From Prinsepia uniflora (taxonomy: Eukaryota; Streptophyta; Magnoliopsida; Rosales; Rosaceae), in contig CM064873.1 of NCBI GenBank assembly GCA_032719365.1, positions 42,323,742 through 42,387,741 of the forward strand: DNA of 64,000 bases. The letters run 5' to 3'. The notes under the pieces were generated by a model. It was not told the DNA's origin. It did not search any database and saw nothing but the letters and a program-made list of their open reading frames with translations. Below, one piece after another: positions 29,436 to 41,400 of the stretch. The first letter of the stretch is position 1; each line of letters opens with the position of its first letter. Position numbers and translations under genes: made by a program.

Positions 29436-32340
29436 TGACAGGACCCATCCCAATCCCCCTAGATTATCGGGGGCTGCTCCAGTCTGACACTGCTTATCAG
29501 ACGAGGGATAAAATCGTCACCCGCTCGGGGTTAGCTAGAGTACACCCTAGGTGGTGGCATATGATGTCTTGATCTCTGCTACAACCTACTTCCACGATCA
29601 ACCTAAAGGGTTTCAAAAAACCTAAAAGCTGTGTGTGGACAAAACAACAGTTTATAAAAAAAAACATTTTATCAAAAATACATTTATACCCTTCACGTAA
29701 AAGCATACATGCATCATAAAACAGCCTTTCAAATACATTTTCGGAAGCCAGAGGTATTACTTTCCAAATCAAAACACAGTGAAAAATGCTTCTCAATCGA
29801 AGCCATTACCTTAGTAGGGTCTTAGCCCAAAACCAAATCATATAGGGTCTCAGCCCAAAACTAAATCATAGAAAACAAGTACGGGGTCTCATCCCAAATC
29901 AAAAGCCCTATGGGATCTCTGCCCACTATCATCATCCTCAATGTCAGTCATGATTCCAATCCTAGCACATGTTCGAATAGCTCAGGACCGCTCACAATCC
30001 TAGCATGTCGCCGTGAATACATCACCCATCGCGACCATCTCTAGATCATCGTGAACACATCACCAATTGATCTCAGAGAATAACATCGGCACTCCTAACT
30101 CAAGCCTCCCTCGGCCATAGCCTCTCGCGGTTGCTTGACAACAAGCAGTGCATTGTGACCTCTCCGAAAGGAACACATCCACAGTTCGAAGGCGAGCGTA
30201 ATATCATCTGAGACTCGAACCCGAATGTCATCATCAACCGGGACTCTAACCCGATCATCTGGGACTTTAACTTGAAATCATCAATAGGGCCACAAGCCCC
30301 AAATATCACCAAATGGGTTACAGCCGGAAAATCCAGTGTCCAACGGCACTTCATATCCCAGGATTCCTCGATGCCTATCAAATCCACAACTGGGTCTCAT
30401 TCCCGGAATATTTTTCATAAAACTCATAACTGGGTCATAGCCCCACTTATCTCATGTTTGACTATACTCTAATTCAAAAAATCAATTGGGTCATATGCCC
30501 AAAAGATATTTCCAAATCCGAAAACCATTTCTCATTTTCAAAATACTTCCAAACCATCCCTGATTTCACGCTAAGTCAAGGTCTTCCAATTGGGTCTAGT
30601 GCTCGAATCTCGATTCACAAATTTCCATGAAATCCTTTAAAATATTATTTCAAATCCTCGGTTTCACGCTTCACCGTGAAACCCTCAAAATCATATAAAA
30701 TCATGTAAAACATATGCACGTAGAATACTTGACCGAAGACCGAACATCTCATAAAATAGAAATCTCGAACTACGTGAAATATTGCATTTTCTATGAAAAT
30801 TCCCAAAAAATCATATTTAAAGCATATGCACTCATGGAATCTAAAACAATGTTCATAAACACATATAAAACATTTATGCATGCATCATATTCATAAAACA
30901 AAGTCCACTCATAGACCGTCCAAGCTGCGCCTTGATACACGTGCCATATGCATCTTTGGCCTAATCCAACCTCTCCGGGTCATCCGGACCTATTCAAAAC
31001 ACACTCAAAGGTTACTACCAACCTAGACAAGTCCTAATCAAGAACCCCAAACATTAAGCCAACGTGTCCCATACAAGCTTCCGTACGCTTTAAACCTCAA
31101 TTTGACCAACCTAATGATCTATGATCGATTCAAAACCACCACCATTGGATTCGTATTGTCGAAGCCTTTAAAATGGTCCTGGTCCCACCTAAAAATATGT
31201 TCCCACGCGCCCCCATGCGCATGTCAAAGGTACAGTCAACACTGATGTTAACAAAGTTAACGCTAACGTGAGCAGTCAAAAGTCAAAGTCAACATCTGAC
31301 ATCATCGCTGATGTCAGGAGTGACGTCATCTGACATCTGTCATGTGTTAGTCTGACATGATGACATCATCTAATGATTTCATCAATGATGTCATCTCATC
31401 CAAGTCCTTTGTCTAGGTCAACCCGGATCTCTATAACTGGGTTAAGGGACCCATAGACCCGACCCAGTCCGTTCTTCCACCTCTGACCATTGTTCAACTC
31501 CGTTTTTCTCTCATTTTCACCGTCTCAATCCCAGTAGTAGATCCCCCTGAATCAGAACTAAGGAAATCGAATGGAATCATACCTGTTCGAATGGTGAATA
31601 GTAGCTGTACTTTCAAATGGATTTTCTGGCCAGCTCCGGTCACCTCAGCATTTGAAACCAACCCCCATCGACTTGTCTCACTCTTTAGAACACCTCAGGA
31701 TCATCAGGAACCGTCAACGAACGTCGAAACACGATTTTCCAATTTTTGGCAAAAGCTAGGTTTTCGAGTTTCTTACCTCCGCCGTCCTCAACCGTTCAAC
31801 CTCTCTATCAATCTCAGTCCTTCACTCTCAGTCTCTCAATACTCAAAGTACAAGAGGACATGGTGGGGTGGGTGTTTGGGTTACACGGGTTTCGAGGGTT
31901 TCGGGTTAAGAAACAAAGAAGATGAACGTATGTATGTATGTTTGTTTGTGGACAATAGATGAGTGACACTTGTCACTCATCCATTGGGCCTAGAAAAAAT
32001 ATCTGGTGCCCACACTAAAAGACAAATGAATACTTTACCTCGTAAAATGTGTCACTATAAATAGTACTTAGAACCTTTCGTGGCCCATAACTTTATTGTC
32101 GAATGTTCAATTTTGACGTGTCACATGTCTACGGACTTATATCGACTTGATCTACATAACAGTCCTCGATCAATGTTCATTGGACCTCCCGGGTCAAAAG
32201 TCAACTTTTTACCCTCGTCTAGGGGTAAAAATTATAATTTGACCCCGAACGCCCGATAATCCTCGATTAAGTCCCGATTGGTCTCGTTAATCCTCACTTA
32301 ATTCTTAATTAATCCCATAAATTTGGGACGGGTCGTTACA
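29436..32340 (-). repeat. 5' LTR of the minus-strand LARD-like element (2905 bp)
   Basis: On the minus strand it runs from TGTAACGACCCGTCCC (32340) to GGGATGGGTCCTGTCA (29436). It contains the donor-like CAG-GTATGATTCC (GT at 31581-31582) and an acceptor-like CCCTTTAG-GTTGATC near 29603. A cluster of TGACATCA/TGATGTCA words lies at 31280-31400. It diverges clearly from 17937-22290, so it is a different, older subfamily. Confidence 0.88.
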
Positions 32341-32345
32341 GTTAT

Positions 32346-35135
32346 GATTGGTGACAATTGGGGCACTAAGAAAGAGGACTCCAATAGAGTACATACCCTA
32401 GCCAGGTTAGCCTCAGGGTGTTCTCAAAATTAGTCCTTACTTCTCGTGTTACATCTATCCCAACTGGCCATAATTAACATTGAATGGTGGAGGGGATTGA
32501 AACATGTTTATCAGTACGCGCATGCCATAAGCCTAGAAAAGTACTATGATAAGCGAAATGGGAAAGTTATTCATGTTACTCTTACACTCTATCTTTTTCA
32601 TTGGTAGTTTGCATACCCTCCCTGCAGTTTCATGATGCTCGGATTTCATCACTGGACCCCCTATGACTAAGTGAATCTAGAAAAGTGAGATCAAAGGTGC
32701 AGACCATTCCTTTCATGCACTGTCAAATAACTCTTATGTCTTATGCAGGTTCTAACGATTTCCCTCTTATGCATTCCCACCATTCTTCGTGTAGACTTTT
32801 ATGCGTTGCATTAATTTGGAAATTTTTGAACTTGTGCGATTGCATGCCATTTTCGTGACTCTACCTTGCATATTCTTAAACTATTTTTACTTCTTTGCTT
32901 CTCACTTATCTATAACCCGTTCTTTGTACATGCAATTCTATTTGGTGTATATTACTTTCTATTTCTTGTCTTCTTTTTATGTACATATTCTCACTTCACT
33001 CTTTTGAAGGAAACACAATAGTCAATTCACTTAATCTAATGTTCATGAACTAGACTTAGAGAATGCCCTAGTCAAGGAGATAGCGCATGAACTTGACCCT
33101 CAGATTCAAGTTGGATTGAAGCCTTACCTTGAGAAATTTTGAGAGCATGATGCGGAGTTCGAAAGAGTGCATAGACCTCACATCGTATGAGTTGATTGAA
33201 GCACTTCGTCTAGACTAATGACGTTAAACTTCAAGCGCTTCTTGGGAGGCAACCCAATGCCGGAGAAGTGGATGAGCCATCAAACGGAGATTTGCATTCT
33301 TTAAACCGTCATTCTCTTTACTTTAGTTTCTTTAGTTACTTGATATCTTTATTGCTTTATTTTCGTTAATCAATTCTCCTTATTTAGATTCTATGCTTTC
33401 ACTTTCGTACATTGAGGACAATGTCAGATTTAAGTGTGGGGGAGGGGTTTACAACTTTATTGAGTCTTTAGAAAAAAAAAATTAAAAAAACAACAAAAAC
33501 CCAAAAAAAAAAATTTGTGTGTTTTAGTCTTCAGTCATTTAAACTTAGTGTTTTACTGAGGCTTAGGATGCCCTTTAACCTGTCAATGATAAAAATGACT
33601 GATAAATGGAGAAAACATGGCTAAAAGATGAAACTACAACTTGAATTCATTTTTTAATGCTTTATGATTGAATGTTTATGACTTGTAGTAGATAATGCAT
33701 GATAAACCGGTACAGAACAAACATGTTAAGATATGTATGAATTATATGAACCCTATGTGAGCTTTAGAGCCTTATATACTTCTTTGTTGAGTGATTCATA
33801 GGAGTTCTTTGTTTAAATTGATATACATATGCCTCATAACTGCATGTCATAGCTTTCAATGTACTCTAGAGTACTAAAACTTATTCTATGTGATTTTCAA
33901 AGATTTTAAGTCAATAAATTCTTTGATTTTGGGCATGATTAAGGAAATAGGGTTAGCACCACTTATCCAAATATCCATGTTCCCTAATTGTTTCCACAAG
34001 TACGACTCCCTTAGTTTAACCCCCTTTTGAGCCTACATTAAGCCTTTCTTTCATCAACCTCAAAATATCTATTCACGCGAGCCTAGAATAGACATCCTTT
34101 ACCCTTGTTCCAAAGACTTGGCGGAAGACTTCAAGATGGCGTGAAAAAGAAGATTTGATGTTTGAGGACTTGTATGTGCGTATAGAGACGGCCTTGCTCC
34201 AACTACATTGTAATACATAGAATTACCATTGAAAAAGAAATGAGAGAAAGATAAAAAATGTGATTAAAAAAAGAGAACAAGAAAGGAAAACAAAAAAAAA
34301 CCAAAAAAAAAAGAAGAAGCGAACAATGTTTTGAATCTCTCGAAAGGTAATATTGAGTTTGAGTTAAGTCCCCTATACTTGTGAATTCAGAAACATTGAA
34401 GACTTGAAAACCTACATTGAATATTAAGGCCTTTGCCTTATTTGCAATGCTCAAGGACGTGTAAAGTATTTTTCAGGGACTAGTAAAATCTAAGTGTTAG
34501 GGTATTCGAAGTACTTATGCCTATGTGATGAAGCCTTTGGTTGAGTCTTGGAACAAACTTGAACATCACTTATCCTAAATATTCCTTGCCTCTACACCTA
34601 ACCCCATTACAACCTTCACTAAAGACCTTATGATCCTTGAGATGAGTAAATTTTGATTAGTTGAGTAAATGACTTGAGTAAAGCTTATGGTTTTGGATAA
34701 TTTGTACAAGTATGTTACCTTCTTATGGTTTATGTTTAAAATTTTTAAGTACTTACTTTCTATTATGTGAACATCTTTCTCATATACCTTGAGTGCAAAC
34801 ACAAACCCTATACACATTGAGTGGAAATCTTGAGCGCATATTGTTGTGAGTTGATTCATACTTATTTTATTCATGTTGAGATACATTTTACCGAGTTTAC
34901 TCTTTGTCTTACTTGTTAAGGCATTTTGTTATGATGTATTAACTTTTGAAATCCATGGGCTATATAGCTTCTTAGTATAAATCTTTGAAGCCATACTTAT
35001 ATTGATACAATTTGAGACAAATGGTTAAGGGCTTAAAAGTTCTGTATTTTTAGAAAGAAAAAAAAAGATGAGTTTCAAAGCCTTAGTTGTTTTGGTATTT
35101 GCTAGAGACTAACAAAGTCTAAGTGTGGGCGTATT
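32346..35135 (+). other. 3' internal part of the Athila-like element, non-coding, with polypurine tract
   Basis: This resumes the host element after the GTTAT duplication. Landmarks: GGGAGGCAACCCAATGCC near 33247, the ACATTGAGGACAATGTC word near 33411, a polypurine-like AAGTGTGGGGGAGGGG near 33432, several A-rich runs (33470-33515, 34240-34320), and the terminal AAGTGTGGGCGTATT (35121-35135) before the LTR. No ORF above 103 codons and no gypsy protein motif was found. Confidence 0.75.
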
Positions 35136-35285
35136 TGATAAGCCTTGAATTAAGCATCATTTTATATCTTTTATGCTTATCTTTTAATGTTTAAATACTA
35201 AACAATTGTAGAAAACAACATATTTTGTGAGAAATGTGTAGAATTGGATAAAACTCTGAATTCCGAGAATTTAGGCAAAGAATCA

Positions 35286-37985
35286 TGTAAGGACCCGTCC
35301 CGGAAATTAGGGTTAAGATAGTGATTAAGATGGGATTAGTGAGCTTAATCGGTGGTTAGTTAGTTACGATAGGTCTGTTAGCGTAGAATGACGATTTTGC
35401 CCCTAGGTTGGGTAAATAGTTGACTTTTAGTTCGGGCGGTCAATTGGGTATTGACTGGTGACCGTGATGTAGTTCGGGACGTCACAAATCTGTAGACAGG
35501 TGGCATGCCCGATTCCGACATCCGAGGAGGAAGTTCTGATGTTCGGAAGGTTGAGGGCATAACCGTAATTTGGTTAAAAAAGGGGGAAAAGTTGACTTTT
35601 CGTATGATCGGGTTTTGACACGTTGACCAAGGACCGTTAGATAGATCTTGTCGTCCTGAGTTCAACGACAGGCGGCACGGGTTCATCAAACCTAGGATGT
35701 GTGAGATACGGGTCTAGAAAGGTAGTGGCATAATCGTAATTTTGATTCAAAGGAAGGGCATTTTTGTCTTTTTCACATTGGGAATTGTGCAATTGGATTG
35801 GGACAAGTGTGCTGATGAGATTGGGATATTTTGAGTTGGGTTGAGGGGATGGTGACATGTGCTAGGGGTCTAGTGGCTTCTAGGATCTCTCACGGTCCAA
35901 TTAAACGGGTGTGCAGTGTGTTCGTGTGTGTGTTCCAACAAGAGAGAAAACAGAGAGGTGAGGCGGTGAGGATTTTGATCGATTTGGTGAGTTGTGTGTG
36001 ACTCAGTAAGGTCCTAAGAACCGTCTAAGGTGGTTGCCGTGATGGGGGAGTAGCTGGGTGGCCGAATTGTGAAACAGGGGACTGATAGGGTTTGGTTTCG
36101 AGTTTGAGACGACGGGCTATAGGCTGTGTCGAGGTGTTAGAGTGATGGGAATAGGTTGCTTAGGACTGGACGGTGAGGATGGTGAATAGAGGAGTCGAAA
36201 CGGTGGAGGAACGGTGGAGAACCGGGTACGCCGGTTCAGACCGGTTCACCCGTTGAAGACGACGATGAACAGTGTCTGTGTGCAGGCGCGTGAGGCCCAC
36301 ACGTATCCACTTTTGGCGGTGCGTGGAGGCGCGTGCGGCGGCTTTTGGGGAAAGTGTCAACTACATTTTTGGTCTAGAGGTTGTAACGAGTCTAGTGGAA
36401 TAGGTTTCGGGTTGTTCGGACATTGTTTTGGGTTAGTTCTGCGGTATCGAAGGTCTAGGGTCCCGTTTAAAGTACGCTTAGAAGTTCGGGAAAGTTATGG
36501 GATTTGAGTAGGACTTTTTTGAAGTAGTTAGTAACCTCGTTATGGACTTTGGACAGGTTCGGGAAAGCCGAGGAAAGCGGAATGGCCGGGAACGGCGTAA
36601 GTGTGCGCGTATCGAGGCGACGTCGGAATGGTCTGTGAGTGGAATTTGCTTTCTAACTCTTGATGCATGCATATATGTTTTTATATGTTTTCTATATGTG
36701 ATTCTATGATTTGAGTTATGATTGTGATGGTTTACGGTTTTGCACGTTTTTCGAGGAAACTACGAAATTTTACGTTTTATGAGATTTGACGGATATTATG
36801 ATTTGAACCTAGTTTTAATGACTTGATTTCGGGATTTGAAATACGATTTAATTTCAAAGAAAGAAAAAGGATTTCGGAAAAGTGTTTTCGAAAAAGGGTT
36901 TTCGGGCTTGAAGACCAGTTCAAAAGTGGTTTTGGAGAAACGTGATTTCAGGTTTTGGAATCGGAATTCCGGATGACGATTCGGGATTCGATTCGGGACT
37001 TGAAGTGGATTCCGGGTTTGGATTCGGAATGGTTATTCCGGATGCCCTCTTACGAAATGATGGTTGCGGACTCAGATCGGGAAATGAGAAGGAAATGAGT
37101 TCTGGATTTGGATTCTGAATGACGGTTCTGGATGCCGGAAGGACATCAGAACAGTGATTTCGGATTCGGATTTGGATATGGAAATAGAAAATGGTTTTCA
37201 AACGGATTTGGATTGGATTTACTGGATCTGGATATTGGGTTTAAAGACCCCGATATTTTCATTGACGGGGACGGGCCCAGATTGAGTTTAAAGACTCGGG
37301 AGTTTAAAGACTCGGATATACTGATATTTCCCCTGTAGGCCTGTTGAGTTTAAAGACTCGAGAGTTTAAAGAGTCGGATTATTGAGGCCTGGATTGAGTT
37401 AAAGACTCGGGAGTTTAAAGACTTGGATAGATCCAGCAGGTTCGATGGATGAGAATGTGGCTTTAAATGTGTTCGGTTTTCACTGAGAAGTGATGATAGT
37501 GGTTTTCTGAGGTTTGGGCAGTGGCCCGGATAAAACGGTTTTTCGGTGGTTTTGGGCTGAGGCCCGGGATTTGAGAAAAGGAAAATTGTCTTTGATTTTT
37601 CGTACATGGTTTTGTGATATGAAATTGATATGCATGCATTGGTTTTCAAAACGGAGGGTATAAACGTATGTGTTTTTATAAATGTTTTATTGAATTTAAA
37701 CTTTATTTTTGTCCACTCACAGTCTTTTCGTGTTTTCGATACCCTGTAGGTTGTTGCGGCGCGGGCTGTTGGTTGAGAGGCGGAGACATCACATGGACGT
37801 TCCACAGTAGACTCTGTACACTCTGGGAAGTTCGAAAGTTGTTGAGATGGTCGGACCGGAACTCCCTTGTCCGACTTACGTGTCACACGGAGGTTAGACG
37901 TCTGTTTGGCCCTCGTGTCATGCGTAAATTAGACAGGAGCGGGGTTTAGCCCTTAATCCCGGGGGATTAGGGGTGGGCCCTGACA
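35286..37985 (+). mobile_element. Solo LTR (2700 bp), target duplication AATCA
   Basis: It starts TGTAAGGACCCGTCCCGG and ends GGGTGGGCCCTGACA, with AATCA at 35281-35285 and 37986-37990 and no internal domain, so two LTRs recombined and left one. Contents: the duplicated U3 module (35390-35700), donor-like TTTGGTGAGT (GT at 35987), GGATTCGGATTTGGA-like low complexity (36950-37220), GAGTTTAAAGACTC repeats (37230-37430) and acceptor-like ATACCCTGTAG (ending 37749). A second member of the family is at 49788-50495 (-). Confidence 0.92.
37230..37430 (+). repeat. GAGTTTAAAGACTC repeats in the solo LTR
   Basis: The near-palindrome GAGTTTAAAGACTC, or its one-base variants, recurs about six times with irregular spacing. 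The same motif recurs on the other strand at 50327-50480 within the related minus-strand LTR. Confidence 0.85.
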
Positions 37986-38267
37986 AATCACCTCAATCAG
38001 AGTTATATTTAAAAAGTTATGATAGAATGAAGGGAAACCACCAAAAAGTGCAAGGAAATTCGGTAGCATGCTACTAAATCCCTTAAACCAGCCCAAAAGC
38101 GTATTTGGCACGCGGCTACCAATTCCTAAAGTGACTTTCGGTGCGTGTGTAGTGAAGGCGAGAACACCAAGCTTGGCGCTTCCACCAAAATGCCTTCCCT
38201 GCCTTCGAAACGTGTTTCCTAAACCTTTAAGGCCTACTTCGGCCAACGTCCATTGAACACGCCCTTA

Positions 38268-40737
38268 GTGACACGACCCATCCCAATCCCCCTGGGATTA
38301 ACGTGAAATGTGTCATGCTCCCGTCTGACATGAAGTGTCAGACAAGGGATAATATGTACCTCAGCGCATATGGGGCTCCCATAGTGCACGAGCATCGGTG
38401 GAGGAGGGCGATGTCTCCGTCTCTGCTGCAGCCCGCATCCGTGATCAACCTGAAGGGCATTAAAAACATTCAAAATTGTGAGTGAACGAAAATCAATAAG
38501 TTCATAAAATACATTTCATAAAGACATTTATGCCCTTCACTCAAAAGTATGCATACATCGAAAACCAGTAATCAAAACATTTACTCAAATAAGTCATTAG
38601 GGCCTTAGTACAAAAACCGTAAATCCAAAACCAAGTGGGCCACTACCCAAATCCACGAACACAAATCCAACCGAAAAACTATTTCATAGATCCAATAGTC
38701 CATATTTACCATATACCCATCCTCGGCATCCCAGATGCCTAGCGTCCCAGACGCTTGACATCCCAGACGTCATATCTCATCGTAATAAGCAATGCGTGCT
38801 ACCCGCGGTCCCAGACACCTGGAGGAGACCATCACATATCCTCGTATAAAAATGGTATATGGAAAACAGTTTTACAAAGTCATTTCAAAACACCTCAATA
38901 GGCCCCCCGAAATCTCCATAAAAAATCACAAATCCATTTAGGGTCCCCGACCCGAAATCACGTTTATGAAATATAGGGTTCCAGACCAGAAATAGCATTT
39001 ATAAAACTCAACTGGGCCTCATGTCCGATTTTGTAAACCACTAGGCCCCTAGCCCGATCACATAATTGAAAAGGTTCTTAGCCCGATTTCGTAAACCAAC
39101 TGGGCCCCTGGCCCGATCACATAATTCAAATAGGTCTCATCCCGAGTTCATCTTTCCAAAACCAAAACCATGCAACAGAATCATTATTGAATTCACATTC
39201 ACATAGCAATAGTATAAACTCGTAAACCTTAAATACGTGTAAATACGAGTTTACCTTGAAATACATGCAATCGTATAATCCACCAGTGCCACAACCATCA
39301 TCATAGAAATCATGTATGTAAAACATATAAAATAGTTATGCATGCATCACAGTTTAGAATACGAAGTCCACTCACAGACCGTCCTACGCTGTCGCCTTGA
39401 TACGCGTGCGAAAAGCCCTCCCGAGCCCCTTCATTATCACCGGGACTTCCAAACATCTCCAAACCACACTAGAGGGTTACTAATCTCTTCATTAAGCTCC
39501 TATTAAAGCCCCATAATTTTCCCCAATTTTTCACTATTTTTAAACTCGATCCTAAACTTTCGGACACCCCGAAACATTTCGAGACGATACCCGATCGACA
39601 CGAAACCAGTCCCAAATTGTTCATTACATCGAATAGATTAAAAGTAATGTTGAAAACATCCCAAAAATACCCTCCATGCTCCCCCATGCGCCGCCGCAAG
39701 TGGTTGCGCGTGAAGCCCACGCGCTGCAGCACTGTTCATCGTCAAGCTTGGGTGAACCTAGTTCAGCTGGTTTTTCGTTTAGACCAAACCGGCGAACTAA
39801 TCAGGCCGATTCTCAGCCAATATCCAACCATTTTCCATTCTTTTAATTCCTAAAGATTCCTAATCTCCTTCCCTATTGATTTACCTACTTAAAACTTAGG
39901 AAAAATAATTTAAAAGAACCTCCAAAGATCGGGCATGGCGACGGTCCCTGCAACTAACTTCTGCCGTCGACTTCGGCCACTCCAGTCCTTGAATCTGGCA
40001 CCAATCGACTCCCCTGAGTCCTATGAACGCGACCCAATCATCAGCCCCAATCGAAAAACCTTAAAAACCAACTTTCGAAATTCAACCCCAAAACGTACCA
40101 TTTTGTGATCTCCAGCCACAGTCCGCAACGACTCGAACCATGAGCACCACCGTCATGCTCTCATCGCACTCATCCATCCTTATTCACAGTCCAAAGGCTT
40201 TAGGTGAGGTTTGGAGGGGCTGTGGCTGGGTTGATGTTCGGGTATTTTGAAAGGAAATGGACGAGATGGTCGTGGGGAAGGAGAGAGAAAATGAGTGTTT
40301 TGTTTAATTAATTAATTAATCTCCGAAAGTCACCAATCAGATTCAAGATCCACATTTTAGGGTTATCCACCAATGGGATGAGTGACACTTGTCACTCATC
40401 CAAGGGCCCCACAGAAAATATCTGCCCAATCCAATTTAATAATATTAAATTCAAATCTCGAGGCATAAGTTCCCGATTTCGATCCAGTGACCATAACTTC
40501 TCCGTTCGACGTCCGATTTCGACGTGCCACCTGTATATGGATTTATATAGACCCGATCTACATAACGGTCCTCAACTATCGGACCTCCCGAGTCAAAAGT
40601 CAACATTTTGCCCACGCCCAAGGGCAAAACGGTTATTTTAGACATTGTTCGTCCGATTTCTCTACTAATGCCCGATTAGTCATTCTAAACCATGATTAAT
40701 TAATATTTAATCCTGATATTCGGGACAAGTCATTACA
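38268..40737 (-). repeat. 3' LTR of a truncated minus-strand LARD-like element
   Basis: On the minus strand it starts TGTAATGACTTGTCCCG at 40737 and ends GGGATGGGTCGTGTCA at 38268. The element polypurine tract (AAGGGGGGAAGGT on the minus strand) lies immediately right at 40738-40750, so this is a 3' LTR. It carries hairpins such as GGCATC-CCA-GATGCC near 38725 and the GGGCC repeat at 38980-39130. It truncates the Athila-like LTR at 38267. I found no matching 5-bp duplication on the far side. Confidence 0.87.
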
Positions 40738-41400
40738 ACCTTCCCCCCTTAAATAATTTCATCCTCGAAATTCCAACTATCCCGATTTCACATCCACCTC
40801 ATGGAAAGACAATTCGATCTCACACCCTGTGTACACCTGTACACCCACTAATCAGCATAATCCTTGTCTGTACCCAGAAGTTTCACCAATACTCACGTCA
40901 CATCGTATACCCTTAACCACGTCGAGCGAAATTGACCACACAATCCGAGTTAAGACAAGTCTACCATTACGTTGACCAATTTAGCTGACACACTCAGCTT
41001 GACGGTTCATCTTAATCACCAATCCACTCTGACATCTGCTCCTACTAGGAGTCACCAAATCCTACTCATCAATCCAGGCTGACACATTCAGCCAAACCAT
41101 CACCACTTAGCCAGTCGCAAATCAATACGACATCTCTCCCACAGCGAGAGTTACCCAAATCTCACTGTTTCTCCGCATTTCCTGACTTTTACCATGTCAA
41201 CAATACACGTTCCATAACGTCGCGCTCAGTTGTCACTCACGGCTCCAAGGTCACGATTCGAATTACCGACACACACTAACTCACTCTAGAGTCGCACCAA
41301 GGTACCTCATACCAAAATTTCCTCATAATCCATGCTGTCATTAGTGAGAGTCACAGAGTAGCCGATTCACGCAAAACATCCCATCATAATCCATGCTGTC
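40738..41400 (-). other. 3' end of a LARD-like internal domain, minus strand
   Basis: Minus-strand copy of the sequence that precedes the LTR at 44401: the ACGAAATT context, TACACAGGTGTACA-like words and TTGACAACC-like words can be followed. It stops at about 41400, where plus-strand internal sequence begins. TCATAATCCATGCTGTC occurs at 41333 and again at 41384, right at the join. Confidence 0.75.

Larger units (their letters stand above)
14084..32340 (-). mobile_element. LARD-like non-coding LTR element (minus strand) with target duplication GTTAT
   Basis: On the minus strand it starts TGTAACGACCCGTCCC at 32340 and ends GGTTCTTGTCA at 14084. GTTAT flanks both ends (14079-14083 and 32341-32345), which shows a single insertion into the Athila-like element. 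The parts are 5' LTR 29436-32340, primer-binding site 29421-29432, internal region 28556-29435 plus 15911-17936, and a shortened 3' LTR 14084-15910. No gag or pol reading frame is present. Another element (17937-28550) is inserted in its internal region. Confidence 0.88.
9844..38267 (+). mobile_element. Athila-like Ty3/gypsy element, non-coding, hosting nested insertions
   Basis: Two copies of an LTR starting TGATAAGCCTTGAATTAAGC lie at 9844 and 35136. A tRNA-Asp-type primer-binding site follows the first, and a polypurine-like AAGTGTGGGCGTATT precedes the second. The 3' internal part (33200-33450) has GGGAGGCAACCCAATGCC and an ACATTGAGGACAATGTC word followed by AAGTGTGGGGGAGGGG, which I recognise from Athila-group elements. 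The host internal region is only about 3.8 kb (13035-14078 plus 32346-35135) and holds no gag or pol, so it is a non-autonomous or deleted derivative. It is interrupted by the elements at 14084-32340 and 35286-37985. Its 3' LTR breaks off at 38267. Confidence 0.82.
35136..38267 (+). repeat. 3' LTR of the Athila-like element, split and truncated
   Basis: 35136-35285 matches 9844-9993. It is interrupted by the solo LTR 35286-37985 and resumes at 37991-38267, matching 9994-10265 (CACCTCAAT, CCAGCCCAAAAGCGTAT, GCCTTC). It then stops where the minus-strand LTR at 38268 begins. The remainder of the LTR is not found in the window. Confidence 0.85.

Noticed and set aside
33430..33447. AAGTGTGGGGGAGGGG as the polypurine tract used by the Athila-like element
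   Set aside because: It lies 1.7 kb before the 3' LTR. The tract at 35121-35135 directly adjoins the LTR start. The upstream one is a known-looking landmark of the group, not the priming site here.
36920..37201. Minus-strand ORF rich in Asn-Pro-Glu-Ser repeats as a structural protein
   Set aside because: The repeat comes from GGATTCGGATTTGGA low-complexity DNA, which also occurs in non-coding internal domains in other frames.
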